From Cliona cf. orientalis (Eukaryota > Porifera > Demospongiae > Clionaida > Clionaidae): a stretch of 64,000 nt of DNA. Where the stretch lies: the NCBI GenBank assembly GCA_963930775.1, contig OZ005689.1:19677775-19741774 (forward strand), given 5' to 3'. Both the position numbers and the translations under genes were made by a program. Shown here one piece after another: positions 11,588 to 24,274 of the stretch; the stretch's first letter is position 1; every line of letters begins with the position of its first letter. The notes under the pieces were generated by a model. It ran no database searches. It was not told where the DNA came from and worked only from the letters and a program-made list of their open reading frames with translations.

Positions 11588-13518
11588 TTAAAAAATATCA
11601 GTTTTGGCTGTGAGTTTTGCCGTGGCAGCTTTATTTTCTCTCTGTGTTAAGGTATAAACACGGCCAGTTGTAGTCCTGGGATTGACTTTAGTGAGGAGGT
11701 CTGTTGTTGATACAACCAAGATATCAGGGACAGAAGGATACTTGAATGATCGGGAAGGTCCATGGGGATGGAGAAAAGTCACTTTTACTTCACCATTTTC
11801 TGCATCAACCTCAAGTACACATGCTAACCACCACTCTCCATCATAGATACATGTCACAAATCCAGAAATTTCATCGATTTCGAGCTCACTGTCTTGTTTG
11901 GCTACCTTTTCTTCCTTTGAGGCTGTTGAAAAAGAATATGCTCGGACTTTCAGAGCATCTCTGGAGAAGGGAACAAATGAATGTAATTTACGTGTTCCTG
12001 GGATTGTGCGAGAGTTCTCAAATCGTTTCTCTAAGTGATGTTTAACTTTCTGGTACTCTTCTGTGCTGCAATACTGGAATACAATACCTGGTATGTTTTC
12101 AGAAGCCCATTCATATAGCTGAAGAGGAGTCATGATTTGCTGTTCATACGGTCTCTGAAGGCTGGCTCTTGCAGCAAGGCACTTCACTGTGCCACCTACT
12201 CCGTCACTAGCACCCTTACCGTGAGAAGTAGCAGAAAAATGCCACTCTGCTTGGATCCCGAAGTCAGCTTCATGATTGCACAAGTTGATAAAATTTTTAC
12301 GGTTCTTATACTGTGAAGCTGCTCCGTCTGAGAAATACACAATTTTCTTTGGAGAGGAAGGAAGCACTCTTTTCAAAAAGGTGATCAAGCTTTTCTGGAA
12401 AAGGTATACAGCAACAGTGTCATGGTGTAAACAGTCAGATGTGACAACGTAGCTGAGATGACGTTCTTCTCCAGAGTGCCTGTAATAGATGACAAATGGA
12501 TGAACCATTGCTTGAGCATTATTCCAGTGAAATCCCTGGGCTGCATCCTGGAGAATAAATGAATAATTCTCTGAGAAGTCAGCAACAACCAATAGCTCTC
12601 CTGGTTTCAGACTAGATTTTCGTTCACTGAAGAAGGAAGCTTGTTGTGTTGCAATGAAAGAGTGAGGAATCAATACTCTCAACTTCTCACAAAATGCTTC
12701 AACAAATTCATCAGATCTCTTGGTTACTATCTCGAGTGAGGATCTATCAACAGCTTCCCACTGCCTGTAGGTAACATTGTCAATCATGTTGTCTTCTAGA
12801 AGAGCCACAAGGGATGTCTTCAGTGTATCAATACCAGGGCAAGCTTTACGGGTACCTAAATAGCATGTTGGCAAAGCAGGATTGCAAATGACTTGTGCTA
12901 TGCAGTGATGGTATGTTTTCAGGGTACATGTATCATCCAATTCCACTAAGTCAGTGAGTTTCACGCCAAGCATCATTAGCTTCACGTTTTGATGAAATGT
13001 GCATACACAAACAGAGTGAGTGCCACTGGCACCAGCCAAGATACAGTGTTTGGGGCGAAGCTCAGCAAACTTGGAGAACCCTATTGATTCGTTAGGGTAT
13101 TTATCTTTGAACATACGATAGAGCTCCCTCAAATTGCAAAGAACTAACCTTTTTTGCACATGCACTCGTCCTTCCTCTTTCCTTACCGAAACAAAGTCTT
13201 TCTTTCCTGGCATTATTCTACTTGTCTCATCACTTACATAAAAATCACTAACCAAATCCACTGTTCCTTGAGGTAGGGTACGGCCAGGTTTAGGATCAGG
13301 TGTTGACAGAATTCCTTTCTCCCTGACTAGCTGTTTTGCTTTCCTTGCCATGAAGTTTGATGCACCAAACTCATCTTCAACCCTTCTAATAGACCAGCTC
13401 TTTGGTAAAACTGTCAGAATCTGGATCTTCTCACTTCTTTCGGCAGTGGAGTATTTTTCTTTCAATTGGGTAATAATCTCAACCTCATCATTTGTTTGCT
13501 CTGAATGCACATCACCTG
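11588..13518 (-). pseudogene. Putative transposase of element B, C-terminal part (~640 aa), separated from its N-terminus by element C
   Basis: A long clean frame reading leftward. Landmarks: ARKAKQLVREKGILSTPDPK (about residues 51-70), MPGKKDFVSV, GFSKFAELRPKHCILAGASG, SVCVCTFHQNVKLM, VVADFSENYSFILQDAAQG (candidate first Asp), IVYFSDGAASQYKNRKNF (candidate second Asp), GKGASDGVGGTVK, and a C-terminal beta-rich module (GFVTCIYDGEWWLACVL) resembling a Tudor/SH3-like fold. I know near-identical proteins from cnidarian and arthropod genomes, usually unannotated. The spacing and D motifs suggest an RNase H-like DDE enzyme, but this is inference. The ATG at 13508-13510 is not the true start, because the frame runs upstream to the C insertion at 13519. 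The N-terminal part lies at 23570-23954. Confidence 0.72.
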
Positions 13519-13526
13519 TGATAGCC
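13519..13526. repeat. Target site duplication of element C, left copy
   Basis: TGATAGCC, identical to 23562-23569. Extending leftward gives CTGTGATAGCC against CTCTGATAGCC, so an 11-bp duplication with one change is also possible. Confidence 0.7.
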
Positions 13527-13739
13527 GTACAGTACCGCAGCTGTTATCAAAAAGTCCACACCATTGGTCGGCGTAATCACATGACTTACCTTGCGCGCGC
13601 CTCGTACATGGGCCGGCCATGGCGGGGCGGTTCTCAATTCAAAGGGGTGTGGCGCGAGTATGGTGGCCAAGTAGTCAAGAGTATAATATAGTAGTACCTG
13701 TAGTATCATGAGTATAGAGAAAAGACCAATGAAAGACTT

Positions 13740-15275
13740 AAGATCGAGGGACGTATGAGTGTCTTGGGTGTGCTACTAGGTTAAGGAAGAGTGGTAGAGA
13801 AAGAAGGGGGATCTCCTATAAACAACGGACATCATGATGGCCAAAGTTCAAACATGGCTTACCGACAAACCCTGGAGACTATTACTAGGTCAAGAAGAGA
13901 GGTAGAGAGGAGATTTAAGAACCGAGGGACGTGTGAGCGTATTGGGTGGGCTACTAGGTTAAGAAAGAGTGGTAGAAAAAGAAGACTAGAGGGAGCATTG
14001 AAGAGGGACTGTTGTGCGAGCGTATTGGGTGGGCTACTAGGTTAAGGAAGAGTGGTAGAAAAAGAAGACTAGAGGGAGCATTGAAGAGGGACTGTTGTGC
14101 GAGCGTATTGGGTGGGCTACTAGGTTAAGGAAGAGTGGTATACGTAGAAAAAGAAGACTGGAGGGAGCATTGAAGAGGGACTATCGTGGGAGCGTATTGG
14201 GTGGGCTACTAGGTTTAATAAGGAAGAGTGGTAGAAAAAGAAGACTGGAGGGAGCATTGAAGAGGGACTGTCGTGGGAGCGTATCAAGTTGGGTGGGCTA
14301 CTAGACTAGGTTAAGGAAGAGTGGTAGAAAAAGAAGACTGGAGGGAGCATTGAAGAGGGACTGTCGTGGGAGCGTATTGGGTGGGCTACTAGGTTAAGGA
14401 AGAGTGGTAGAAGAAGAAGACTGGAGGGAGCATCGAAGAGGGACTGTCGTGGGAGCGTATTGAGTGGGCTACTAGGTTAAGGAAGAGACTAGAGGGAGCA
14501 TCGAAGAGGGACTGTCGTGGGAGCGTATTGGGTGGGCCACTAGGTTAAGGAAGAGTGGTAGAAGAAGAAGACTGGAGGGAGCATCGAAGAGGGACTGTCG
14601 TGGGAGCGTATTGGGTGGGCCACTAGGTTAAGGAAGAGTGGTAGAAGAAGAAGACTGGAGGGAGCATCGAAGAGGGACTGTCGTGGGAGCGTATTGGGTG
14701 GGCTACTAGGTTAAGGAAGAGTGGTAGAAGAAGAAGACTGGAGGGAGCATCGAAGAGGGACTGTCGTGGGAGCGTATTGGGTGGGCCACTAGGTTAAGGA
14801 AGAGTGGTAGAAGAAGAAGACTGGAGGGAGCATCGAAGAGGGACTGTCGTGGGAGCGTATTGGGTGGGCTACTAGGTTAAGGAAGAGTGGTAGAAGAAGA
14901 AGACTAGAGGGAGCATCGAAGAGGGACTGTCGTGGGAGCGTATTGGGTGGGCTACTAGGTTAAGGAAGAGTGGTAGAAAAAGAAGACTGGGGGGAGCATC
15001 GAAGAGGGACTGTCGTGGGAGCGTATTGGGTGGGCTACTAGGTTAAGGAAGAGACTAGAGGGAGCATCGAAGAGGGACTGTCGTGGGAGCGTATTGGGTG
15101 GGCTACTAGGTTAAGGAAGAGTGGTAGAAAAAGAAGACTAGAGGGATGTGTGAATGTTTTTGGGTGGGCTACTAGGTTAAGGATGAGTGGCAAGAAAAGA
15201 TTAGAGCATGTAAGGATGTATTGGGTGGGCTACTAGGTTAAGGAAGAGCGATAGAAAATAAAAGATTTAAGATCC
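13740..15275 (+). repeat. Subterminal minisatellite, left side of element C
   Basis: Tandem repeats with an 83 bp unit containing GAGGGAGCATCGAAGAGGGA, GGTGGGCTACTAGGTTAAGG and GTGGTAGAAGAAGA. A 68 bp variant lacks the last block (for example 14424 to 14492). About 17-18 copies, most alike in the centre and degenerate at both edges. No gene. Confidence 0.95.
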
Positions 15276-15453
15276 GAGGGATGTGTTATATAGCTATAAA
15301 GCTGAGAGAGGGTTAATGATGCTAGATCTTATGGTGGAACATGAGAGATTTTCAATTCACAGGAATAACTAGCTTATGGTATAAAATGTAAGGAACATTA
15401 TTATGGTGAAGTTCAAGAAGAACAAGCGATGAAAGTATGATACAATTGAGTGT

Positions 15454-18400
15454 TTATGACTTGGTATACACAAAACGATGAAGGTAGTCTCTAGTAACAG
15501 TCTCTCCTGGCTGAGCTATTGCTTGCATGGTGTGATATTGTTTCTTAATGATACTTGTATTATGGAAATAGTCCATGAGTCGATTGTAAATAAAGTAGTG
15601 CAGAATATTTTGTTGGTTACTGCTTTGCAGCCTTGTAGATTTAATCTTAGAGTTAATGACTTCGGAAGTCACAGACTTGTATGTAGTTAGCTGTGGGCAC
15701 AAGTTCATATTATGATACTTGCATGTATCTTTCTTATGCCCTGAAGTTCTGGGACCATCGTGAAACCGGTCACCAACCACATACCTATATTAATTTGGAA
15801 TCCAATAAGGTAATAAATTTAATAATAAATCAATTTACCTATCAAATGTACGGGTTATTGGATGTTCTAGTGAGCGAGTATACATATGTTCCTGTCTAAA
15901 TGCACTGTAGGATAGTGTGGCCACAACACTTTGGTTCATGGGATTTAATTCTGGAACATCTTTAATCTGCTTGTATCAATAACGATAATTATTGTTGGTG
16001 TTAATACTTCAGCTCACCTTAGGGTCCTTGGTTTTCTCAGGTCTCTCGAAGCATCCACGTCTATCTCCCCATATTACCTTCGCTAATTTGGGCACTCTCA
16101 CCTCCACATGGGCAACAACATCACATGCCATGTCAACAGCATATACCAGTGGCCAATATTTTGATGACAGCAGCAAATCTGTGTGATCCCGTGTACTCTC
16201 CTTTCGTAATATAAATTTTGATGCTGAAATGACCTATGATAATGATTAATTTTTACTTTTTGTTCTCTTATGATATTTACATTTTAATACCTGATGATGG
16301 CAGTTCTTAAAAACCTTTCCTCCGGAACAACTGGGCACTGCTTCAAATATGTGACATTCACTGTGACCTTGTATGACATACGAGTGTAGATTTTCCAAAT
16401 GCTTGACCATTTGTGGCTGTTAATGTTACTGTATGTCACATTGAGTATTGATATTGGTTTATGTTCTACATACCTTTGTTGTAGCTAGTGCTTTTGGGAT
16501 GTTGACCATTTCACAAATTTCTCTCAACTGTGCGATTGACATGCCTCCCAGATTGAGTGGATCATAAATTCCATCACAAATTAAGGTGGCAAGTATCTTG
16601 GGACAACCAGCTGGTATTGGAGGGCTGTGGTGATTCCGTGCGTTGCTTTTTAGGTGCTCTGTATTGACTACACAACCCCTGCAAGCTGGGGGGATCCATG
16701 GTGCTATACAAGAAGCAATCACTTTCTCTTCTTTAATATCCTTAAAGGCAATCCCTTCCAGGATCTTCCCCTCAAGGAAATTCCACCAGCTATCTACGTC
16801 TACTTCTTCTGATAATGTTTCAATTTCCTCTTCACTTGGCCACTGAATCTATCACACACAAATCTGTGAAGTGCTGCACTGAGTAATAATAATAAAATTT
16901 AATATTACCATTTCACCAACAAGGGGAGTACAGTTCTTTGCATTCCCATCACCACTTTCGAAGATAGGGCACACTCCACATATCCCACAAATTGCAGAAT
17001 CCCAATCTCTCTTTGTGAGGACTTCAAATGCAAAATAGCCATCATACAGTTTGCCTGTGAGGTATCTCGTCTCCTCTGGGGTCAATACTGGTGCAGATGG
17101 CAGGTCTAACAGTGCCACTATGACAGCACTTGCTGTATTTCCTGGCGGTTCGCCTCTTCTAATGTGCTCTCGCATCTCAAGCAACAACTCAAGTGATACA
17201 AGTAGCTTGTTGCTGATGTTTAGTAACCCTATATGCATTCATACAAGATTATGGTAATGCATCAATAAGGAGTGTTCTTGTGAATCATTGTTGAAGTTTT
17301 GGTGACTTAATGAGCCGCATAGTACTATGTCTATGTTAGCTACTCATTCGATAATAATAGTTATGTATAGGCCCTTATAATAGTGGCTGCCTCTGCATGC
17401 CTGAAGCAATACCACATCGATTCAGATTAATGAATAGGAACAATCTGCATTTCTAAAATTAATAATACCTGATTTCCAGTCATGAAAGCTGTGTCTTGCT
17501 TGGCAGTATTTGTTTCTGCATGACTTTATGAAAACAGTTACTTCTTGGAATCCCTTTCTGCTTATCAACCATGTTCTACCACGGCTACCAGGCAATCTCA
17601 TTTTGTCAGATAACTGCTGGTTGCATGCCTTGCATAGCGTCTCACCAGGGGAATACTCTGATGCCCATATCTGTTATTATTAATAATCACTGTAACATAT
17701 CTGTTATTATTAATAATCACTGTAACAGTGCATGTAGTCGCTAGTATTGACTGACCATTGCATCACTGCATTGCTCAGAACTTTGTTGATTCAATAGAAC
17801 TGTATTTGCATCTTTGAACTGAATACAACGCAGGACTTCCTTTAAAGCAGGATCTTCTGGACTCTCTGGGATAAGTTATGCTTCTTGAATGATCCTTGTT
17901 GATGTAACTCGGGAAGGTGCATGCTCAGAGGTTTTAGCAGCTACAGTATTAAATTTAATATTCATCAGAATCATTGTAATTACGTTAATTCGTTTTACCT
18001 TGCATTTGTTCACCTTGAGAACTTGGTTCTTCTTGACACTTATTCCCTAATAATTAACTATTAATTGACATTAGTTCTATTTTTTGAGTTTGGCTTACTT
18101 TCAACAGTTTTTTCTCGCCCTGTTGGTTCATCACTTCCTACTGCAGCTGTCTCCGTTATTGCTATTTTATTAGGTACCAAAATATTAACTCTTATGATGA
18201 TCATGCATGACTGATTACCATTTTCACCAAGAGAGAATTCCTTCCTAAGAGATTCATGTGATAGACCAGCCCACAGAAACAAATAGAAGTGAATACACCG
18301 CTTAGAGAGTTTTGGAGCAGTTGTTGCACTTGCCAAGCTCGTTGACGATCTCCTGTACTTATTACAGGTGCACTGGAAACTATTACCAGAGCTGATGCGT

Positions 18401-19059
18401 ATATGAAGCAACCCCAAGGGAGATTCTGATGTTGGAGATGTAGCTACTACAAAGCTCTTGCTAGAAACACGCTGAATGAGTGTAGTGCAGCCATTAATCA
18501 AGTGTGCTTCAAATTCTGCTCGCACTGCTGGAGGGAATGGACCACTGCAGAGTACAGAGCTGCATAGCTGGTAGTGCACACCCTGTTCACAACTACACAG
18601 TGTTTTTTGTGCCTCTTTCACGTGTTGACAGGTGCTGCAATTTGTATCTAAACCAGACCTGCTTCTTCCTTCAGCTGCAACTGCACATTCACTAAAGTGA
18701 CACTTCCACCGTCCACATACACAACTCACAAAGCACCTTCAGGTTAACAAAGCAAATTACAATGGTATTTTACACTCTATAATAATATTATTATATAGTT
18801 TTCACTCATACCTATAGTCAGGGCCCTGACTCCTAACTCTCACAGAAAAGACACGACTACCTGCTGGTAGAACTCCACTGGTCAGTAGCGAAGAAACATC
18901 ATTATTGAAATCTTTAGGTTCACATTGAATTTCAGCTATGGGCTTTGCTTTCTTTGGTAAAGGACATTGACATTCCTTACACTTAAACGCTCTATTGCCG
19001 TTACTATAGCCACACGTTTGGCATAATGAGGAGCCTCTCTTAACCAGCGCAATAGCCAT
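15454..19059 (-). pseudogene. HMGXB3-like SWIM/KDZ-type transposase gene of element C
   Basis: Multi-exon gene read leftward. Exon 1 (19059-18803) has a zinc ribbon CQTCGYSNGNRAFKCKEC. The next exon (18729 to about 18095) has a cysteine-rich segment and a SWIM motif, CTC...RCIH, near 18370-18290. Then come small exons near 18049-18002 and 17942-17758, an exon with CKACNQQL (17671-17470), one at 17232-16910 with CGICGVCP, one at 16848-16475 with CIAPWIPPACRGC, and later exons with VYAVDMACDVVAH (near 16110), WGDRRGCFE, VVGDRFHDGPRTSGHK (near 15770) and SEVINSKIKSTRLQSSNQQN (near 15640). The D...FHD...E/N spacing fits KDZ transposases. Vertebrate HMGXB3 carries a related domain set. An in-frame TAA interrupts the 17.9 kb exon. 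Exon borders are approximate. Confidence 0.7.
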
Positions 19060-19407
19060 TCCTGGATCCAGTACAGTGGACGTGGCCCGCTAGCGCTATG
19101 GAAACGGTTGCGCACGCGCAATGCCCGTCACGATCTGCGCATGCGTGAAGCTCTGTTTCCAAGGCTACTGTTTCAGTGCTCGGTGAATCTATGGTTGTGC
19201 AACAGTCGACAGCAAAGGCTATCAGTATCGCGCGTTACGCTTGAGCAAAGAAGGACAGCTGATTTACATTTCAAGGTATAGTTTATCTACACTGCGTTAA
19301 ATATTATTTATAGCGCTTTATTTAATCCGCATGGCCCCAGGTAGGACGGTCTAATGGCGTCAAAGTTTTTTATGCCGTTCGATTCTTAAAATTAATTTTT
19401 CGTATAG
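19060..19407. promoter_or_regulatory. Divergent promoter region of element C
   Basis: About 350 bp between two start codons pointing away from each other (19059 minus, 19408 plus). It holds GCATGCGTGAAG, CGCACGCGCAATG and other CG-rich words. A shared promoter is inferred from geometry only. Confidence 0.5.
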
Positions 19408-22317
19408 ATGCCTACTACAATTGAAGCGGACTCTAATCGGCTCTATCGCGTTAAGGGGGATGGAAATCATAGGGAACCAGTCTCAAACTTCTCACTTCAG
19501 ATCCAGGGACTAGTGAATGTTGCACCAGATGCTGGAGGTTCTGGACTCTTATTGTTAGTGAAAAGATACCCTGACGACTCTGAAAAATATGTGCGTTCAA
19601 ATTAAGCTTTTAGATAAGCTGTGCCTATAATTAATAGTATTTCTATGCAAGTCCGTCACACTGAACATTCTAGACATAGCCAGCAGAATGACTGATAGCT
19701 ACTAAGTCAGTCATAATCATTATTATTTCAGGGTGGTGTTCTGTCCCATGTCGGAGGTTTCTGGTGCAGTGAAACAGTTCACAATCAGCATCAACCAGCA
19801 GTTCCCTGGCGGTACACTCTTCTTGCTATTGACGGATCAAGAATTCAAGAAATTTTTGATGGAGATGTCAAATGAGATGCTGGAGGAAAACTCACCTAGT
19901 TGTCGGAAGCATGCAGCTCGTATAGTTGGTAGAAACCAACTGGAAGGAGGAGAGCCATTTTGGATCTTTTCTGAAGCCGTTCAAATAGCAGGAAGTGGCA
20001 CACTGATTGAAAATGATGACGAATCACCCTTCCTTTGGCTTCAGCGTCTTGTTAATGGAAGCAATATTCTTTTGCAAGAGTCACTGAGGTGTGCTATCTC
20101 CACTCCTCTTGACCACGGTCAAGGTATTACCGATCTGTGTTTGGCCGTTAGAGCTTTCATGCCGGAAAATTTCATTGCTGCGATGGCTACAATGAGCGCT
20201 GTAGTTATGGGATCAAACTACTCCAGCATTCTGAAGATGTTTGGATGTTGTGGTGTTCCAATGCTTACTGGACCTCCAGGATCATGTAAATCAGAGGCAA
20301 CCAAATGTGCTCTTTCACCCTTTGGCGCACACGAATCTCACACTTGCAACAACCAGACAACTCCTTATCTTTTCAAGGCAGCGAGCAAAACAACAGTCCC
20401 AATATATGTTGATGATGTTAGTGAGAAGTCAGCTGATGCATGGGAGGAGCTCTTCATTGACGCATATAATGGCTCTGGAAGAGGCACTCGCTTACATGGC
20501 ATAGAAACCTTTCAGACCCTGCCAATTGTTTCAGCAAACTGGTGCATTGGAACTGACCGACAAAGGGCGCACACTCGTTCCATCCACATTGCCTTTCAGC
20601 ACCATGAAGATGAGCCTGAGGCCAATCTGCTTTGGTTCAAAAGCGAGCAGTTGCTTCTAAATCAGTTGGAGAGCTCATCAAACTGAGCAAGAGATTTGAG
20701 GGGGCTGATACGAAGGATATCATCAACCGCGACATCTGTCCTTCTGTGATCCGTATCCTTAGTCAGTTCAATGCCCCAGCACGTTTCACGACAACAATGT
20801 CAATCTTTATGCATTTCTTCCTTGAGGTTAGTATATTCCTTAGCTTCATAATGCTTGTTGTTCCTAAAATGGTTACACATTTTCCTCTTCCCATGGCAAA
20901 CTTTGAATATGGTGGAATTCTAGCTATATTCCATGACATGATAGATAAATTTAATGCTGTCATGCACATAATATTATAGCATTGCATTGATGTAACCATA
21001 ATCATGATATTGTGTACACAGTTTTCAAAATTGGCTGGAGATGTTTTGCTCCCATCCGGTCTATCAAAGCCCCTGTTGACTCAGGAGGAATGTTGGGAGT
21101 TTTTTGCTGAGAATATGGCTCCTTTTACTTCACCGTCATCTTCAGCTTTAACAAGGAGTGATTCCTATGGTGGAATCATGCAGGCAAAGCAGGCCAGAGG
21201 AGTGATTGCACATTTTTTTACTTCTCTAGCTATGTCCCTTGTTCATGTTGAGACACACAAGGTCGGTATACAATATTATAGACATAAGTTAGGAATAATA
21301 TATTAGGAGTGTTTTGAAGAGAAAATGTCGTGATCATCATTACATGCAATGTCATACATTACTATTAATAGGCACTGCAAATTGTGGCTGTAGATGTGGC
21401 TACTGCTTGTCATTTGGGAATCTGTGTAGCTGTGCGAGCAGCAGAAGCAGTTCCCTTGCTTAACAGCAGTGAGGATGGAGCTCCATTTAGCTGCTCACAA
21501 CTAGAATCAGCATTACGCATTTCTGGCTTGGGAAAACGTTCCAAGCAGCGTTTTCTCAAGTCGTCATGCACTGATAGCATCATCAAGCGATCAAGGAGGG
21601 GAGCTGGTGGTAATACGGTTGCCTATCACTGTTTTATAATACAGCAGAGTGCAATTGATCCAGAGACAGTTGAAGAACTCCGAGAAGGTACAATATTATT
21701 ATAATAATGTATACCAGTATGAAATAGTGATAATTGTATACAGCACTCAAAGCTAGTCATACTGATCATCAGCCATTACTGCAGCAAAGCTCTGAAATTC
21801 AAGGTCGCATTGAGCAAGAATACATGCATTGTATGATTGTCTTGTACTGATTGATCATACGATTTCAGGTGGTGGTACTGATGCTGGTTCACTGACTGAA
21901 CAGGCAACTGTAGGTAAGACACAATGTCATGCATATGCCCTATATGTGTTTCTTAAATTGCTTGCTAACTATTAGCTACTATAATAATTATTATAGGCTC
22001 TGAGAGTGCTCTAACAGCAATAGATGCTGGTGGTAAGACTGCTGCAACTCCATTTAATAATGTTGAAGGTAGCTAGCTATAATATGCACTTAATAAAATT
22101 GATCTTTCAGTTGTGTATTGGTCTATTAGACTCAGTAATTACTGATGATGAAATTGGACTCGGTTCACAAATATCCACTGACCCCATTACCCTCTCAACT
22201 CCAACAGATGAAGGTATTACTATAGATCTGTAGCTAATTATACTTGGCTATAATCATTTATTATTATTTTTTATAGATCTACAAACTCCAGCAAAAAGAG
22301 GACGATTAAGTCAATGA
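19408..22317 (+). pseudogene. SF3-like P-loop ATPase gene of element C
   Basis: Exon 1 (from 19408) encodes a short beta-rich module (PVSNFSLQIQGLVNV). Exon 2 (about 19733-20830) contains VSGAVKQFTISINQQFPGG, LAVRAFMPENFIAAMATMSA, Walker A GPPGSCKS (20270-20293), Walker B-like YVDDVSEK (about 20406) and a sensor-like LPIVSANW. This resembles DUF927/D5-type superfamily-3 helicases. A frameshift near 20625-20640 moves the frame to LVQKRAVASKSVGELIK. Further exons at 21024-21261 and 21372-21690 are followed by microexons to DLQTPAKRGRLSQ and a stop at 22315-22317. That tail could be a nuclear localisation signal. The exon 1 splice phase is unresolved. Homologous in layout to the ATPase at 25769-30278. 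Probable role: DNA unwinding during transposition; this is inference. Confidence 0.68.
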
Positions 22318-22539
22318 CATGGCATGTGCATATATGATGCACATCATGCATGCATGCATGATCAGCCAGGTTGACACTGCTGAAACTATGCCATAAAGGA
22401 ACTGATATCATATTATGCACCTCTCAGTCATTATTATCGTGTCTCACCTTCATCTTAAACTTCTTCTGTAGCTAGTATACATGTATGATTTTATTGCAAC
22501 TATAGTATGCAAAATTAATAATAATAAATGCTGCTTGTT

Positions 22540-23435
22540 CTAAGTATTGTGTTGCCCGTGTTGCCATAATAGCTGTGTGGTGTTGCTCTGCATTGCAATA
22601 TCTACGTATTGCATGCCATAATAGATGTGTGGTGTTGCCTGTGTTCCCATACAGATGTATTGCATTGCCTGTACTTGTGTTGCCCTAGTTAATTATTGTG
22701 TTGCTCCGTGTTGCCATATAGAAGTATTGTGTTGCCCGTGTTGCCCTAGCTAAGTATTGTGTTGCTCTGTGTTGCCCCGTGTTGTCATATAGAAGTATTG
22801 TGTTGCCCCGTGTTGCCATATAGAAGTATTGTGTTGCCCCGTGTTGCCATATATAGAAGTATTGTGTTGCCCGTGTTGCCCTAGCTAAGTATTGTGTTGC
22901 TCTGTGTTGCCCCGTGTTGTCATATAGAAGTATTGTGTTGCCCCGTGTTGCCCCGTGTTGCCATATAGAAGTATTGTGTTGCCCGTGTTGCCCTAGCTAA
23001 GTATTGTGTTGCTCTGTGTTGCCCCGTGTTGTCATATAGAAGTATTGTGTTGCCCCGTGTTGCCATATAGAAGTATTGTGTTGCCCGTGTTGCCCTAGCT
23101 AAGTATTGTGTTGCTCTGTGTTGCCCCGTGTTGTCATATAGAAGTATTGTGTTGCCCGTGTTGCCCTAGCTAATTATTGCGTTGCCCCATGTTGCCATAT
23201 AGAAGTATTGTGTTGCCCTAGCTAATTATTGTGTTGCCATATAGAAGTATTGTGTTTCCCGTGTTGCCCTAGCTAATTATTGTGTTGCCCCGTGTTGCCA
23301 TATAGAAGTATTGTGTTGCCCGTGTTGCCCAAGCTAAGTATTGTGTTGCTCTGTGTTGCCATGCAGAAGTATTGTGTTGCTCATATTGCCATAGAGAAGT
23401 ATTGCGTTGCCCATGTTGTCATAGCTAAGTCTGGT
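22540..23435 (+). repeat. Subterminal minisatellite, right side of element C
   Basis: About 30-31 bp units alternating TATTGTGTTGCCCGTGTTG + CCCTAGCTAAG with TATTGTGTTGCCCCGTGTTG + CCATATAGAAG. Roughly 25-30 copies. Not related in sequence to the array at the other end of C. Stops about 125 bp before the element end. Confidence 0.95.
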
Positions 23436-23569
23436 TTTGCCTAGATATTTGTCACGTGACCTGACCAATCAGATCCTTACTTTGATAGGTAGTCATATGA
23501 CCCTATTTTGGGGCTGTTGACCAATAGCGTTGACTCTTTGATAGGAGCTGCGGGATACCTCTGATAGCC

Positions 23570-23954
23570 TTTTGCATCATTGAGGTAATACTTTCTGTTT
23601 TGAATACTTTTTACTCTGTAGTTTCCGCTTCGTAATAGGTGTCTCTCCAACAGTATCCAAATATTGGTTGACCAAGCGTAGTGACTCACAGGTGTCAACT
23701 TGTAGCATTTCGATAGGAGGTGATGCAGTTCTGTCAGATTCTGAATTGCTATCTGATGGTGGTTGTGGAGGTGAATATTTGGCCACCTTTTTCCTGCAGT
23801 CATCACAGATCTTATCTCCTGGCATTATTGATGGAAATAGCTCACACATCTTCTTTGTAACTTGCCTGAGCTGGCTTTTCTTTCTAATGAAATGGCTGGG
23901 TCTGTTGAAGGGATTGCAGCAAATATTTTTCCACCGAGGTGGAGAATGAGCCAT
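23570..23954 (-). pseudogene. Putative transposase of element B, N-terminal part
   Basis: Starts MAHSPPRWKNICCNPFN at 23954 (an ATG at 24059 is also in frame). It encodes a CC...CDDCRKKVAKY cysteine pattern, probably zinc-binding, then a serine-rich linker and GETPITKRKLQSKKYSKQK. I know this module as the N-terminus of proteins whose C-terminus matches 11588-13518. The frame ends in TGA shortly before the C insertion. Reading across the removed insertion needs one single-base frameshift near 23590 to enter the frame used downstream. DNA or protein binding is likely but unproven. Confidence 0.65.
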
Positions 23955-24274
23955 GGTTGACCTTGCTAATAAGAAATCACTAGTAGTAGATCGAGACTCT
24001 CCTGATATCTTTGGTCTTGCAATAAGCTTAAAACTGATAGCTATAGTAGCTACTGTCAAGTTGAGAAGATGATAACAAATAGTGCTGTGAAGGTCCCATG
24101 GAACCCAATCAGGTTAAAATGACAGACTAATCAAATTTGTACAAGTACTACATGCACCTGCTTCCAGGAAAAGTACCACACTCTTACTGAATGTATTTAA
24201 CTACAATATGTTGAAAGAGTACATGTATTTATAGCAACTGCTCAGGCAAGGACAGGTATAGATATGAAAAATCC

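Larger units (their letters stand above)
13527..23561. mobile_element. DNA transposon C (10,035 bp) inserted in the element B gene
   Basis: Imperfect terminal inverted repeats: CCGCAGCTGTTATCAAAAAG near 13535 corresponds to CCGCAGCTCCTATCAAAGAG read from the right end, with 29 of 35 positions matching through ATTGGTC. TGATAGCC flanks both ends. Outside lie the N- and C-terminal halves of one B-type protein on the same strand. C carries two divergent multi-exon genes, an SWIM/KDZ (HMGXB3-like) transposase and an SF3-like ATPase, around a central 350 bp promoter region. An unrelated minisatellite lies near each end. The first six to eight terminal bases match poorly, so the exact ends may be off by a few bases. 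Confidence 0.75.

Noticed and set aside
22540..23435. Regular short repeats that look like a CRISPR array
   Set aside because: Units are contiguous tandem repeats of 30-31 bp without unique spacers, in a eukaryotic intron-rich context.
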